Below, piece by piece: positions 44,962 through 54,355 of a DNA stretch of 64,000 nt. Position numbers and translations under genes: made by a program. Positions within the stretch are counted from its first letter, which is position 1. Each line of letters starts with the position of its first letter. The notes beneath the pieces were generated by a model. That model had not been told where the DNA came from and ran no database searches. It saw nothing but the letters and a program-made list of their open reading frames with translations. Source of the DNA: Magnetofaba australis IT-1 (GTDB lineage Bacteria; Pseudomonadota; Magnetococcia; Magnetococcales; Magnetococcaceae); contig NZ_LVJN01000020.1 in assembly GCF_002109495.1 (NCBI RefSeq), positions 1,100,300 through 1,164,299 on the forward strand. The letters run 5' to 3'.

Positions 44962-45267
44962 TTAGGCGGTTTGCGGTTGGAAGAAGGTGTCGCCTGGGGT
45001 GGCGGTCTGCACTTCGCTGATGCTATCGAAGGGCAATCCCACCCGCTCATGGGCGCGGCGCACGGCCTCGGCGTCAGGCGCCATGGTGAAGCAGAAGGCG
45101 CGGTCATCGGCGTAGGCCAAATGGGTTTTGAGCACGATGACGCCCTCGATTTCGCAGGCTTGCAGGTATTTCTCAAAGAAGCCTTTGAACTGCTCCGGGG
45201 TCAGCCCCACGGGGAAGGTCCCCTGTTTGGCGTCGTGGGTGTCGATGAAGAACTTCATGGTCTGCAT
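44962..45267 (-). CDS. DUF4242 family protein
   Basis: About 101 residues. MKFFIDTHDAKQGTFPVGLT, the helix with FKGFFEKYLQAC and FCFTMAPDAEAVRRAHERVGLPFDSISEV are the pattern of DUF4242, a ferredoxin-like small protein; one relative is a nickel-binding protein. ATG 45267 has GGGAGA at 6-7 nt upstream. A TTG at 45273 and an ATG at 45258 are alternatives. A CRP-type palindrome lies 65 nt upstream with a -10-like TAGGCT at class II spacing, so the gene is probably activated by a cAMP-receptor-type regulator. Confidence 0.8.
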   Translation of the reverse strand: MQTMKFFIDTHDAKQGTFPVGLTPEQFKGFFEKYLQACEIEGVIVLKTHLAYADDRAFCFTMAPDAEAVRRAHERVGLPFDSISEVQTATPGDTFFQPQTA

Positions 45268-45331
45268 GGCCAATCTCCCAAGGTTGAAATCAACGATGGG
45301 AACAGCCTAGCGCAGTGATGGCGGCGGCCTC

Positions 45332-45347
45332 TGTGACGCAAATCACA
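45332..45347 (-). promoter_or_regulatory. CRP-type operator upstream of the DUF4242 gene
   Basis: TGTGACGCAAATCACA is a perfect TGTGA-N6-TCACA palindrome. Read on the minus strand, a TAGGCT -10-like hexamer lies 22 nt after the site. This puts its centre about 30 nt upstream of the -10 box, as in class II CRP activation (about -41.5). No adjacent crp gene is seen. Confidence 0.65.
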
Positions 45348-45398
45348 GAACGCTGGTAAAATAACCGTATTAGGGGCATGCGCTCCGATTGGCGAAAA

Positions 45399-45716
45399 TT
45401 ACGCCGCAATATTCAGCGCGCCGCCGTTTTCACTATAGGTTTTGGCCGCCTCCAAATCCGGACGCCCCACCAGATCCCAGCGGTTCACCGTCTCCAGATC
45501 ACGCTGGAACACCTCCTCCATGAAGATGTGGTCCATCTGCATCTTCATATCGGTCTCGGAGATGATGGGCATCGCTTGGGCCGCCGCAGCGCGGGCGGCG
45601 CGGGAGAGGGTCAGCGCATCTTGCTGGATGGCGATCTCTTCCACGCCGCCGGAACGCGGGGTCGACTCCGCCGTTTGCTGCGCGGAGGCGGTATTGGCGA
45701 GAGGTTGAATCTGCAT
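45399..45716 (-). CDS. Small hypothetical protein
   Basis: About 105 residues from ATG 45716, with GGGAG upstream; the frame is open to 45809. Not recognised. Residues 1-35 are low complexity (Ser/Thr/Ala/Gln), followed by a run of alanines (LSRAARAAAAQAMP) and an acidic helical segment (ETDMKMQMDHIFMEEVFQRD). No signal peptide or membrane helix. It is on the opposite strand from the ClC gene and upstream of the CRP site. Confidence 0.55.
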   Translation of the reverse strand: MQIQPLANTASAQQTAESTPRSGGVEEIAIQQDALTLSRAARAAAAQAMPIISETDMKMQMDHIFMEEVFQRDLETVNRWDLVGRPDLEAAKTYSENGGALNIAA

Positions 45717-45891
45717 GATGTGGCTCCCTTTGTTATGATTCACGCAGTCCGCCGCCGGTGCGGGAGGAAACCCCGCGGGCAAAACCCGCATGCGCAGGCC
45801 AAAACCCATTGAGGGCGGTCGCCAGGGGGATTATGCTTCCCCACTTATATCCCCTTATCGGCGGTCAGCCGAGAAGCCTTAAGCGAAAGAC

Positions 45892-47643
45892 ATGCGCGCA
45901 TCCATTCATCGCCTCGGCGTCAACGAACACATCATTTTGTCTGCCATCGCCATCGCCATCGGCATTCTGGTGGGGTATGGCGCCATCCTGTTCCGCACCC
46001 TGATTGAACTGTTCCAGTTCTTCTTTCTAGGCAGCGGTTCGGAAAACGTGGTGGATATCGTCAAAGGACTGGAATGGTGGCATGTTCTGCTGGCGCCGGT
46101 GGCCGGCGGGGCCATCGTCGGGCCCATGGTGCACTTCCTTTTCCCCGGCTCTCGCGGCCACGGGGTGCCGGAGGTGATGAGCTCGGTGGCGCTGCACGGC
46201 GGCAAAATGAAGATGCGCGACGGGATTGGCAAAATGCTCGCCTGTTCGCTCTCCATCGGTTCGGGCGGTTCGGTGGGCCGGGAAGGGCCCGTGGTGCACG
46301 TGGGCGCCACCATCTCCTCCTGGCTCGGCTCCAAGCTGCAGATGTCCACCAAACACATGCGCACCATGGTGGGATGTGGCGCGGCGGCGGGCATTGCGGC
46401 GTCGTTTAACGCCCCCATCGCCGGGGTGATGTTCGCCCTGGAGGTGATTTTGGCCGACTACGGCCTGGCCACCTTCTCTCCCATCGTGCTCTCCTCGGTG
46501 ATCGCCACGGTGATCGCGCGCCTGCACCTGGGCGACTTCCCCGCGTTTATCGTGCCGCACTACACGCTGGTGTCGGCGTGGGAGATCCCCGCCTATATCG
46601 GCCTGGGGCTGGTGTGCGGCATCACCGGCATCCTGTTCATGCACACGCTGTTCAAGTCGGAGGATCTGTGGGCCAAAATTCCGGTTCCGCGCTGGATGAA
46701 ACCGGCCATGGGCGGGTTTCTGCTGGGCGCCATGGCGCTGGTGTTCCCGCAGGTGATGGGGGTCGGCTACGACACCATGAACAACGCCCTGCTGGAGCAG
46801 ATGGCCGGTTGGATTATGGCGCTGTTGGTGATCATCAAGATCATCGCCACCTCCATCACGCTGGGCTCCGGCTTCTCCGGCGGGGTGTTCACCCCCAGCC
46901 TGTTCCTCGGCGCCATGGTGGGCGGAGCATTCGGCACCTACGCCCATGCGCTGTTCCCGGCGCTCTCGGCCAGCCCGGGGGCCTACACCCTGGTGGGCAT
47001 GGGGGCCATGGCCGCCGCCGTGCTGGGCGCGCCCATCTCGGCGATTCTGATTCTGTTCGAGCTGACCAACGACTACCGCATCATGCTGGCGCTGATGGTG
47101 GCCTCCATGGTGGCCACGCTGCTGATCAATCAGGTCTATCGCGACTCGGTCTACACCAAGGCGTTGCGGCGACACAACATCGACCTGTGGTCGGGGCGGG
47201 AATCGGGGCTGCTGCGGCACATCAAGGTGGGCTCCATCATGCGGCGCAGTTATGAGCAGATTCCCGACTCCCTCTCCATTCGCAAACTCAAGGCGAAGAT
47301 CCATCAGTCGCAGGAGGAGAACTTTCTGGTCACCAACGATGACGGCTCCTTGAAGGGCATCGTGTCGTTCCAGGATATCCGCGGCGTGGCCTTCGAAGAG
47401 GGGGTGGAGGATCTGGTGCTGGTGCGCGACATCGCCACCCGCGAGCTGATTACCGTCACCCCCGACGACAACCTCTACGACGCCTTCCGCCTGATGGGCT
47501 CGGGCAATATCGAGCAGCTGCCGGTGGTGGCCGCCAACGGCTCCGGCGAGGTGCTGGGGGTGGTGACCAATAACGACGTGATCAAAGCCTACAATCGCGC
47601 CCTGCTGGATCGTGAAGTGGAAGAGGAGGCGCGTTCCCGATGA
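45892..47643 (+). CDS. ClC-family chloride/proton antiporter with CBS domain pair
   Basis: 583 residues. Conserved ClC filter segments are GSGGSVGREGPVVH (gating Glu in GREGP), GSGFSGGVFTPSLFLGA and GMGAMAAAVLGAPISA. The internal proton-transfer Glu is visible in MFALEVILADY. These favour Cl-/H+ exchange over a channel. After about residue 440 two CBS motifs follow (LKGIVSFQDIRG and VLGVVTNNDVIKAY), which usually bind adenine nucleotides. The stop overlaps the helicase start by 4 nt (ATGA at 47640). Confidence 0.92.
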   Translation: MRASIHRLGVNEHIILSAIAIAIGILVGYGAILFRTLIELFQFFFLGSGSENVVDIVKGLEWWHVLLAPVAGGAIVGPMVHFLFPGSRGHGVPEVMSSVALHGGKMKMRDGIGKMLACSLSIGSGGSVGREGPVVHVGATISSWLGSKLQMSTKHMRTMVGCGAAAGIAASFNAPIAGVMFALEVILADYGLATFSPIVLSSVIATVIARLHLGDFPAFIVPHYTLVSAWEIPAYIGLGLVCGITGILFMHTLFKSEDLWAKIPVPRWMKPAMGGFLLGAMALVFPQVMGVGYDTMNNALLEQMAGWIMALLVIIKIIATSITLGSGFSGGVFTPSLFLGAMVGGAFGTYAHALFPALSASPGAYTLVGMGAMAAAVLGAPISAILILFELTNDYRIMLALMVASMVATLLINQVYRDSVYTKALRRHNIDLWSGRESGLLRHIKVGSIMRRSYEQIPDSLSIRKLKAKIHQSQEENFLVTNDDGSLKGIVSFQDIRGVAFEEGVEDLVLVRDIATRELITVTPDDNLYDAFRLMGSGNIEQLPVVAANGSGEVLGVVTNNDVIKAYNRALLDREVEEEARSR

Positions 47644-49715
47644 GTAACTCCCATCTGCCCCTGGATCACGTCGGCGATTCGCCGATTCTATCCAATCTCA
47701 ACCCGCCGCAACTGCAGGCGGTGACCCACGGCGCCGGGCCGGTGATGGTGTTGGCGGGGGCAGGCTCCGGCAAGACCCGCGTGCTGACCCGTCGTTTGGC
47801 CTATCTGATCCTCTCCGGCGCGGCCTCGCCGGAGACCATCCTGGCGGTCACCTTCACCAACAAGGCGGCGCGCGAGATGCGCGAACGGGTGTTGGAGCTG
47901 CTGGGGCTGGACGCGCCGTCGGGCGTGGCGCACCGCTTCTGGATTGGCACCTTCCACGGCATGGGCGCGCGCATGCTGCGCCAGCAGGGCAAGTATCTGG
48001 GCTACGACCCCGACTTCACCATTCTCGACACCGCTGACCAGGAGCGGCTGGCCAAGCGCATCTGCGACGAGTCCAGCTTCGATCACAAGTACTGGACCCC
48101 CAAGCGCCTGATCAACCACATCTCGCGCTGGAAGGATGACGGCATCACCCCGGACAGGCTGGACGAAGTCAACGAACGGGAGTTCCTCAATCCCGGTGAC
48201 AAAACCCGCGTGCACTCTTTCTATCAGAGCTACCAGGAGAGTCTGATGCGGGCCAACGCCATGGACTTCGGCGACCTGCTGCTCAACTGTCTGGAGCTGT
48301 GGCGGCGTCACCCCGATCTGCTGGCCCACTGGCAACATCGTTTTGGCCATCTGCTGGTGGACGAGTATCAGGACACCAACGCGGTGCAGTACCGCTGGGC
48401 GGCGCAACTGGCCGACCTGCACAAGAACCTCTGCGTGGTGGGCGATGACGACCAGTCCATCTACAGCTGGCGCGGCGCGCGGCTGGATAACATCCTGCAC
48501 TTCAAGGATGATTTCCCCGATGTGACGGTGATTCGCTTAGAGCAGAACTATCGCTCCACCGGCAATATCCTGCGCGCGGCCAGCGAGTTGATCAAACACA
48601 ACCAGGGGCGCATGGAGAAGAGCCTCTGGACCGAGGATGATGATGGTCGCAAGATCGACCTGTTCACCGCCGAAAGCAGCGAAGATGAGGCGCGCTTTGT
48701 GGCCAGCGAGATCGGCGCGCTGTGCCCGTTGGGCGACTTCAGTCGCGCGGCGGTGCTGGTGCGCGCTTCGCGTCAGACCCGCGCCATCGAAGAGGGGTTG
48801 ATGCGTCAGGGCATCCCCTATCAGGTGGTGGGCGGACTGCGCTTTATGGATCGCGCCGAAATCCGCGATGCGCTGGCCTATCTGCGTCTGGTGCACTCGG
48901 CTCGCGATGACGTCGCCTTCGAGCGTGTGGTCAATGTGCCCAAGCGCGGGGTGGGGCAGGTGGCCATGGCCAAAATCCGCGCCGTGGCCATGCAGGAGAG
49001 CGTGCCGCTGCTGGAGGCGACCCGGCGTCTGGTGGCGGCTGGCGGCATCAGCGGCAAGGCCAAAACCGCGCTCAAGGATTTCGTCATGCTCATCGACGAG
49101 GCGCGGCAGATCTGCCAGTTGGAGAGCCCGGCCATGGCGTTGGCCCACCTGCTGGACCGCAGCGGCTACGTGGCCTCTCTGGATGGCCATGAGAAGCGCG
49201 ATGAGAAGATGGACAACCTGGCCGAACTGCGCGGGGTGCTGGTGCGCTCGGAGAGTTTAACCATGTTTTTGGAGGAGACCGCCCTGGTCACCGACATGCA
49301 TGAGTCTGGCGAGCCCAGCCCCAACCGGGTGGTGATCTCCACTCTGCACGCGGCCAAGGGGCTGGAGTTCCCCTATGTGTTCCTGGTGGGGATGGAGGAG
49401 GAGACGCTGCCCCACTCCCTGGCGGTGAACGAGGGCGCCGAAGGGCTGGAGGAGGAGCGCCGTCTGGCCTACGTGGGCATCACCCGCGCCCGCGAGCGGC
49501 TCTATCTGACCCACGCGCGCAAACGCTGGATGTACAGCGAGCCCACATTCCCCATGCCGTCGCGCTTTCTGCGTGAGCTGCCCGCCGAGGTGCTGGAGGA
49601 TCGCGGGCCCAAATTCTCGGTCAAGTTCGGCGCCTCGGGGAGCATCGGCCTGCCCTCCGGCGGATCGCGTCCGTTTGGCGGCGGCGGCGGGAGCCCGCGT
49701 TTTCGTTTGCGCTAA
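47640..49715 (+). CDS. uvrD: UvrD/Rep/PcrA superfamily I DNA helicase
   Basis: 691 residues. Motif I is VLAGAGSGKTRVLTRR, motif II HLLVDEYQDTN, motif III VVGDDDQSIYSWRGA, motif IV VIRLEQNYRSTGNIL, motif V VVISTLHAAKGLEFPYVFLVG and motif VI EEERRLAYVGITRARERL. It is an ATP-dependent 3'-5' helicase for repair and replication restart. C-terminus is a short glycine-rich tail, without the long RNA polymerase-binding Tudor domain. The coupling with the ClC gene is only positional. Confidence 0.9.
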   Translation: MSNSHLPLDHVGDSPILSNLNPPQLQAVTHGAGPVMVLAGAGSGKTRVLTRRLAYLILSGAASPETILAVTFTNKAAREMRERVLELLGLDAPSGVAHRFWIGTFHGMGARMLRQQGKYLGYDPDFTILDTADQERLAKRICDESSFDHKYWTPKRLINHISRWKDDGITPDRLDEVNEREFLNPGDKTRVHSFYQSYQESLMRANAMDFGDLLLNCLELWRRHPDLLAHWQHRFGHLLVDEYQDTNAVQYRWAAQLADLHKNLCVVGDDDQSIYSWRGARLDNILHFKDDFPDVTVIRLEQNYRSTGNILRAASELIKHNQGRMEKSLWTEDDDGRKIDLFTAESSEDEARFVASEIGALCPLGDFSRAAVLVRASRQTRAIEEGLMRQGIPYQVVGGLRFMDRAEIRDALAYLRLVHSARDDVAFERVVNVPKRGVGQVAMAKIRAVAMQESVPLLEATRRLVAAGGISGKAKTALKDFVMLIDEARQICQLESPAMALAHLLDRSGYVASLDGHEKRDEKMDNLAELRGVLVRSESLTMFLEETALVTDMHESGEPSPNRVVISTLHAAKGLEFPYVFLVGMEEETLPHSLAVNEGAEGLEEERRLAYVGITRARERLYLTHARKRWMYSEPTFPMPSRFLRELPAEVLEDRGPKFSVKFGASGSIGLPSGGSRPFGGGGGSPRFRLR

Positions 49716-49814
49716 TGCGCAAACACAGAGACCTTACGAGTTGATCTCTTTGATCGATGCAGACGTTGATCCCATTCAGGGTTTCGATTGTCGCGCAGTT
49801 TACGCCCCAAGGCT

Positions 49815-50279
49815 CTACGCGCCGCTGGCGGATTTGAGGTAAGCGACGTACTTCTGATCTTCAAAATTGGTGTGTTGCAGGAACCATTGGGTCAAAAACG
49901 CCGCCACTTTGATGCATGTGCTGCACTCCGTGACCACCTCCAGGCCCGCTTCCAACTTGGCTTCCGCCAGCATCCGCTCCCACTCGCTCTGGGCCATCTC
50001 TTTGCGCTGTTCCAGGTTCTTCTGAAACTCCAGTATGCGCTCGTGGTATTGGCGGTGCAGCGTTTTATGCGCCTCCAAGCCCGGGTAGCCCGCCTGCGCC
50101 ATCACCGCCTCTTCGCGTTTGAAATGCTCGACCCAGCCATCTGACAGCAGACGCATGGACTCAAGGACGCGTTCCTGATCCTTGGGCGCGGCTTTGATGC
50201 TCTGGAACAGCTCCCAAAGCTCGCGGTGGTCGTCATCAATCTGTTCATTGCCGGTCAGGCGAATCGGATATTTAGACAC
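49815..50279 (-). CDS. Bacteriohemerythrin
   Basis: 154 residues, a single four-helix hemerythrin domain. Its iron ligands are spread over IDDDHRELWELF, WVEHFKREEAVM, LEAHKTLHRQYHERI and TQWFLQHTNFEDQKYV, all in place for a diiron O2-binding site. Helix 3 to 4 is longer than in the short forms, with one CxxC-like TECSTC. Binds or senses oxygen in the cytoplasm. Convergent with the helicase gene, 99 nt between stops. Confidence 0.92.
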   Translation of the reverse strand: MSKYPIRLTGNEQIDDDHRELWELFQSIKAAPKDQERVLESMRLLSDGWVEHFKREEAVMAQAGYPGLEAHKTLHRQYHERILEFQKNLEQRKEMAQSEWERMLAEAKLEAGLEVVTECSTCIKVAAFLTQWFLQHTNFEDQKYVAYLKSASGA

Positions 50280-50448
50280 TCGGGCGGCCTCAATTGTCTC
50301 TGACGCCGACCCCTGAAGGGCGGGCGTGAACGTGATAAATGATAAGTTTCGAATATAGCAGGCTTAACACGGTTTATGTAAGAGGCTTTTTTGCAGGATT
50401 TGCGGCGCAGGGTAAAAGGGAGGGAGCGGACGATGGCGGTTGTTGCCC

Positions 50449-50489
50449 AATCCGCTATTTTGAACAACTTTCGTTCAAAATAGCGGATT
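50449..50489. terminator. 17-bp hairpin overlapping the PabB-PabC stop codon
   Basis: AATCCGCTATTTTGAAC (50449-50465) and GTTCAAAATAGCGGATT (50473-50489) are perfectly complementary, loop of 7. The minus-strand stop codon at 50455-50457 lies in the far arm. No T-tract follows. It may end transcription of the seven-gene string or stabilise its mRNA. Confidence 0.65.
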
Positions 50490-52287
50490 GACTCTGCTGT
50501 AGGGCGTTGCCCACCTGAATCGTCTGCGCACAGCGCAGTTCATCACAGGTGATGGAGCGCGTTCGCGCGTTGAGGCGATCAATGGCTTGGCGGCGCCACA
50601 GACTGTCGAGTAGACCATCGGAGAGCGGCGGAACCCACCAATGCCCATCCAATTTCACTGCAATGGCCCGGATAGCGGTTTCCGTGGCGTAGCCTGCGTG
50701 ATTGCAGATTAAGGCATCGTCAAAGCCCGCTGCGCGGGCGTCGACCAACGCCTGGTTGAACAGCGCTCGGCGAGTGCTTTTGTGACGCAACAGCGGGTCA
50801 TCCCCGTCGACGCGATAAGGACAAACCATCAGGCGTAGCGGCTCTGTGGGCGGCGAGGGGAGATCCCGCGTGGTCAGGCGCATCTCTCCGGCCTGAGTCA
50901 GTAAAAGCCGCAATACGCAGGGGTCGCTTGTTTCACGGGCGGCTTGTTCCAATTTGCTCCGCGCCGATTCGCCATCACACGGTATGCCCAGCGCGCGCGC
51001 CGAACTCTCCAGCCGCGCCAGATGATCCTCCAGCCAGGGAATGGCGCCATCGGCCTTCACGCGCATGGTCTCGATCAAGCCAAAGGGCTCGTCCGTTCCG
51101 CCCACCGGGTCATTGGCCAAAAATGCGCCCTTGGTTTCAATTTCGCGCCACTCGGCGTCGGCGTTGGAGTCGGCTACTATGCCGCCGCCCAATCCCACCA
51201 TGGGCGGATCATCGCCAATCTGCTGCACGGTGCGAATGGCGACGTTGAACACGCAATCGCCGCCGGGCTGGATCACGCCGATGGCGCCGGTATAGACGCC
51301 GCGCGCCCGCTGCTCGCGATGGCGGATGATCTCCATGGCGCGCTGTTTGGGCGCGCCGGTGATGCTGGCGGCGGGGAATAGCGCGGCGAACAGGTCGACC
51401 AATCCCATGCCGGATCGCACGCTTCCGCGCACCGCCGTCTCCAGATGATGCACAGTGGCGTAACTGCGCGGGGCCATCAGGCGCGGCGCATGGATGGAGC
51501 CGGTGACGCACACGCGGCCCAGGTCGTTGCGCGCCATATCCACGATCATCACATGCTCGGCCTGCTCTTTGGGCGAGGCGCGCAACTCGGCGCACAGAGC
51601 GGCGTCGCGCGCCACATCGACATGGCGTGGGCGGGTGCCTTTGATGGGCGCAGTGGTGACGGCGTCGCCCGCGCGGCGCAGGAACAGCTCCGGCGAAAAG
51701 CTGGCGATGCGCTCATACGGCGTGGCCAGCCAGGCCGCGAAGGGGAGGCGATGCAGCGCCTGGCGGGTCAGGAACAGATGCGCCAAGTCCGGCGCATTGT
51801 CCACCCGAGCGGCGATGGTGTGATTGATTTGGTAACAGTCACCGGCGTCAATCCACGCCAGAATGGCGGCGATATCGGCGGCGTAGCGTTGCGGGGAGAT
51901 GTCAGCGACGGCGCAAGGGGCCGGATCAAGAGGCGTCGCGGGTGGAAAGTGCGCTGCGCGCGGCGGCTGGGAGTAGGCGGCGAACCACGCCAGTGGAGCG
52001 GCGCGGCGCGATTCGACCGTGGGCAGACCGAACGCTCCGGCGGCGTCATAATCCACCTTGCCCACCACCCACTGCCCGGCATGGGCGCAGGCTTCGGCCC
52101 ACAGGAACAGCGGGGCGATCTCCTCTGCGCGCCAGGCGACCCGTTGCGTGGTGGGGTCGGCGAACCACAGCGGCGCGCCAAACTCGGCAAAGTCGATCAG
52201 CGCGACGCCAGGCGCGCGCAGTCGCGCCGGATCCAGCGCGATAGGGGGCTGGAGCCGCGTCTTAGAAGCGTGGCGGGTGGCGGGCAT
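50455..52287 (-). CDS. pabB: PabB-PabC fusion: aminodeoxychorismate synthase I / aminodeoxychorismate lyase
   Basis: 610 residues. The N-terminal 410 belong to the chorismate-binding family, with DCYQINHTIAARVD, PIKGTRPRH (Lys), VMIVDMARNDLGRVC and PAASITGAPKQRAMEII. The C-terminal part is a class IV aminotransferase fold of PabC type starting PFGLIETMRV, with the PLP Lys in LLRHKSTRRALFNQA and LICNHAGYATETAI. The two convert chorismate to 4-aminobenzoate for folate, with PabA supplying ammonia elsewhere. Such fusions are common. It is last in the minus-strand string after pseI, 32 nt apart, and probably only a passenger there. Confidence 0.9.
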   Translation of the reverse strand: MPATRHASKTRLQPPIALDPARLRAPGVALIDFAEFGAPLWFADPTTQRVAWRAEEIAPLFLWAEACAHAGQWVVGKVDYDAAGAFGLPTVESRRAAPLAWFAAYSQPPRAAHFPPATPLDPAPCAVADISPQRYAADIAAILAWIDAGDCYQINHTIAARVDNAPDLAHLFLTRQALHRLPFAAWLATPYERIASFSPELFLRRAGDAVTTAPIKGTRPRHVDVARDAALCAELRASPKEQAEHVMIVDMARNDLGRVCVTGSIHAPRLMAPRSYATVHHLETAVRGSVRSGMGLVDLFAALFPAASITGAPKQRAMEIIRHREQRARGVYTGAIGVIQPGGDCVFNVAIRTVQQIGDDPPMVGLGGGIVADSNADAEWREIETKGAFLANDPVGGTDEPFGLIETMRVKADGAIPWLEDHLARLESSARALGIPCDGESARSKLEQAARETSDPCVLRLLLTQAGEMRLTTRDLPSPPTEPLRLMVCPYRVDGDDPLLRHKSTRRALFNQALVDARAAGFDDALICNHAGYATETAIRAIAVKLDGHWWVPPLSDGLLDSLWRRQAIDRLNARTRSITCDELRCAQTIQVGNALQQSQSAILNESCSK

Positions 52288-52319
52288 ACGGTGCGCAATC
52301 CCCCATCAGAGCAGAGCCG

Positions 52320-53375
52320 TCACTCCGCAAACATCTCCAACGCCAGCGGCTCGCCCCGTTTCAGGTCGCGTTTGGCCAATTTACCCAACGCGGTGTCCAG
52401 ATGTTTGGGCGGCAAACCGTAGCCGGGGCGAATGGCGCGAATGTTCTGCGGCGTGAGCGGCTCGCCAGCGGCCACATCGGCCACCACGTAGAGGCTGCGA
52501 CGATAGGCCAGATTGCCCTTTTCGGCGCTCTTGGTTCCCCGCTGCGGCGTTCCCAGCGCCGCATGGGCGGTGCGCGCGTCGCTCACCAATTGACGCAGCT
52601 CCTCAGGCTCCAGGGAGAAGGCGCTGTCCACGCCGCCTTCGGCGCGGCTCAGGCAGACGTGCTTCTCAATCACCCGCGCCCCCAGCGCCACCGAGGCGAC
52701 CGCCGCCGCATTGCCCAGGGTGTGGTCCGAGAGTCCCACCACCGTCTCATAGCGCGCAGCCAGGTCAGGGATGGTGGTCAAGTGCATCGACTCCGGCGGG
52801 GCCGGGTAGGCGGAGACGCAGTGCAGCAGGATGATTTGCTCACAACCGGCGGCGCGGGCGGCGTCCAGCGCCTCCTGAATCTCTTCTGGGGAGGCCATGC
52901 CGGTGGAGATGATCATCGGCTTGCCGGTGGCGGCGCAGCAGCGGATCAAGGGCAGGTCCAGCACCTCAAACGAGGCGATTTTGTAGGCCGGGGCATCCAG
53001 CTGCTCAAGAAACTCCACCGCCGTGGGGTCGAACGGCGAGGAGAATAGCGCCACGCCGAGCCGTTTGGCCTCGTTAAACAAAGTGGCGTGCCACGCCCAG
53101 GGGGTGTGCGCCTCCTCATATAGGTCATACAGGGTGCGGCCATCCCACAGCCCGCCCTCCTGCACGAAGCCGGGGCCATCGAAATCGATGGTCATGGTGT
53201 CGGCGGTGTAGGTCTGCAGTTTGACCGCATCGGCCCCCGCTTCGGCGCAGGCGCGCAGCAGGGTAAGGGCGCGTTCCAGCGAGCCGTTGTGATTGCCGGA
53301 GAGTTCGGCGATGACGTAGGGCGGATGGTCGGCGCCGATGGCGCGTCCGGCAATGGAGATGGCGGGGGCGGACAT
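52320..53375 (-). CDS. pseI: Pseudaminic acid synthase
   Basis: About 351 residues from ATG 53375 (MSAPAISIAGRAIG); the frame is open to 53513. NeuB/PseI family: condenses a hexose derivative with phosphoenolpyruvate to a nonulosonic acid. YVIAELSGNHNGSLERA, AVKLQTYTADTMT, ASFEVLDLPLI, ISTGMASPEEI, LSDHTLGNAAAVASVALGARVIEKH and a C-terminal SAF domain (RRSLYVVADVAAGE) are seen. The nearby PseG assigns the product to pseudaminic rather than sialic acid. Other steps (PseB, C, H, F) are not in the window. Confidence 0.92.
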   Translation of the reverse strand: MSAPAISIAGRAIGADHPPYVIAELSGNHNGSLERALTLLRACAEAGADAVKLQTYTADTMTIDFDGPGFVQEGGLWDGRTLYDLYEEAHTPWAWHATLFNEAKRLGVALFSSPFDPTAVEFLEQLDAPAYKIASFEVLDLPLIRCCAATGKPMIISTGMASPEEIQEALDAARAAGCEQIILLHCVSAYPAPPESMHLTTIPDLAARYETVVGLSDHTLGNAAAVASVALGARVIEKHVCLSRAEGGVDSAFSLEPEELRQLVSDARTAHAALGTPQRGTKSAEKGNLAYRRSLYVVADVAAGEPLTPQNIRAIRPGYGLPPKHLDTALGKLAKRDLKRGEPLALEMFAE

Positions 53376-53383
53376 GGCGCTCC

Positions 53384-54355
53384 TCAGGGGTTGGTCGTGG
53401 CGGCGGAAAGGGGTGGCGCGGTCACCTCGCGCGATAGGCGGAACACCCGTGCCCCGGGCTGCGGCGTGTAGACGGGCGGCGGCGTCTGATTGAGGGCGTA
53501 GTCGATCATCCACGCCACATCGGCAAAGCCCAAACGGTGGCGCATCATGGCGGTGCTGGAGAAGCGCGGATTGATCTCGAACGCCAACGGTTGGCCGTCT
53601 GCGATGCGCAACTGCACGTTGACGGCGTTGCGGTCGGGCAGGGCGGCGAGGATCTTGTCCAGATAGGCGTTGATGGCCGGATCATCGACCACTTCGGCGC
53701 GTCCGGTCAGTCCGCCTTGGAGCCAGCGCTTGAGGGTGATGCGGCGGGTGTGCTCGCCGACCTTGAGCAGGGCGCAGGTGAACTCGCCATCGCTATCCGG
53801 GATCCACGCCTGCGCCACACTGGGAACGCGCTGGGTCTGTTGGATCGCCAGCAGCGCCTCGGTGGTCTCAATCAGCGCCAGGTCGCGCGAACCATAGCCG
53901 AAGCGCGGTTTGACGAATAGCGGCAGATGCTGAGGATTGGCCAACTCCAGCAGATGGGTGGCCGGGGCGGGGATATCATGGCTCTGCAGCCATTGAGCGG
54001 TGGCGAATTTGTCGCAGCCCATGGTGATGGTCTGCGGCGCATTCATCAGCAGCGGCAGGCCAGACTCCTGCGCGGCTGGTTCGGCCAGGCGCGCCAACTC
54101 CGGCTCCGGCACGGGGATGATCAGATCAAACCCATGTTGGGCCTGCAGCGTTTGCAGCGCAGGCAGAAACGCGGCGTCGCGCGCCAACGGCAAAGGGTGC
54201 ATCTGCGCAAACAGACCCAGGCCAGGCCAGGGGCCGGAGGCGTCGGCGCCGTGCAGGGCGCACTCGGGCCAGCGCTCGGCGATGATGCGGCCAATGGCGT
54301 CGCTGATGTCGCCATTGGCGCCGGTAACCAGAATGGAGCGGGGGGAGCGGCTCAT
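53384..54355 (-). CDS. ATP-grasp domain protein of the pseudaminic acid locus
   Basis: 323 residues, carbamoyl-phosphate-synthase-like ATP-grasp. The N-terminal Rossmann-like start is SILVTGANGDISDAI, followed by MGCDKFATAQWL, LFVKPRFGYGSRDLALI (ATP Lys) and VQLRIADGQPLAFEINPRFSSTA (metal and ATP binding). It should join a carboxylate to an amine or other nucleophile. Set between PseI and other nonulosonate genes, it may modify a sugar or its carrier; substrate unknown. Its stop region is 8 nt from pseI and its start overlaps the phosphoesterase gene by 4 nt. Confidence 0.78.
   Translation of the reverse strand: MSRSPRSILVTGANGDISDAIGRIIAERWPECALHGADASGPWPGLGLFAQMHPLPLARDAAFLPALQTLQAQHGFDLIIPVPEPELARLAEPAAQESGLPLLMNAPQTITMGCDKFATAQWLQSHDIPAPATHLLELANPQHLPLFVKPRFGYGSRDLALIETTEALLAIQQTQRVPSVAQAWIPDSDGEFTCALLKVGEHTRRITLKRWLQGGLTGRAEVVDDPAINAYLDKILAALPDRNAVNVQLRIADGQPLAFEINPRFSSTAMMRHRLGFADVAWMIDYALNQTPPPVYTPQPGARVFRLSREVTAPPLSAATTNP

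Noticed and set aside
46027-47304. 425-codon minus-strand frame in the ClC gene
   Set aside because: Antisense of conserved ClC filter motifs; low-complexity Gly/His/Gln/Arg content.
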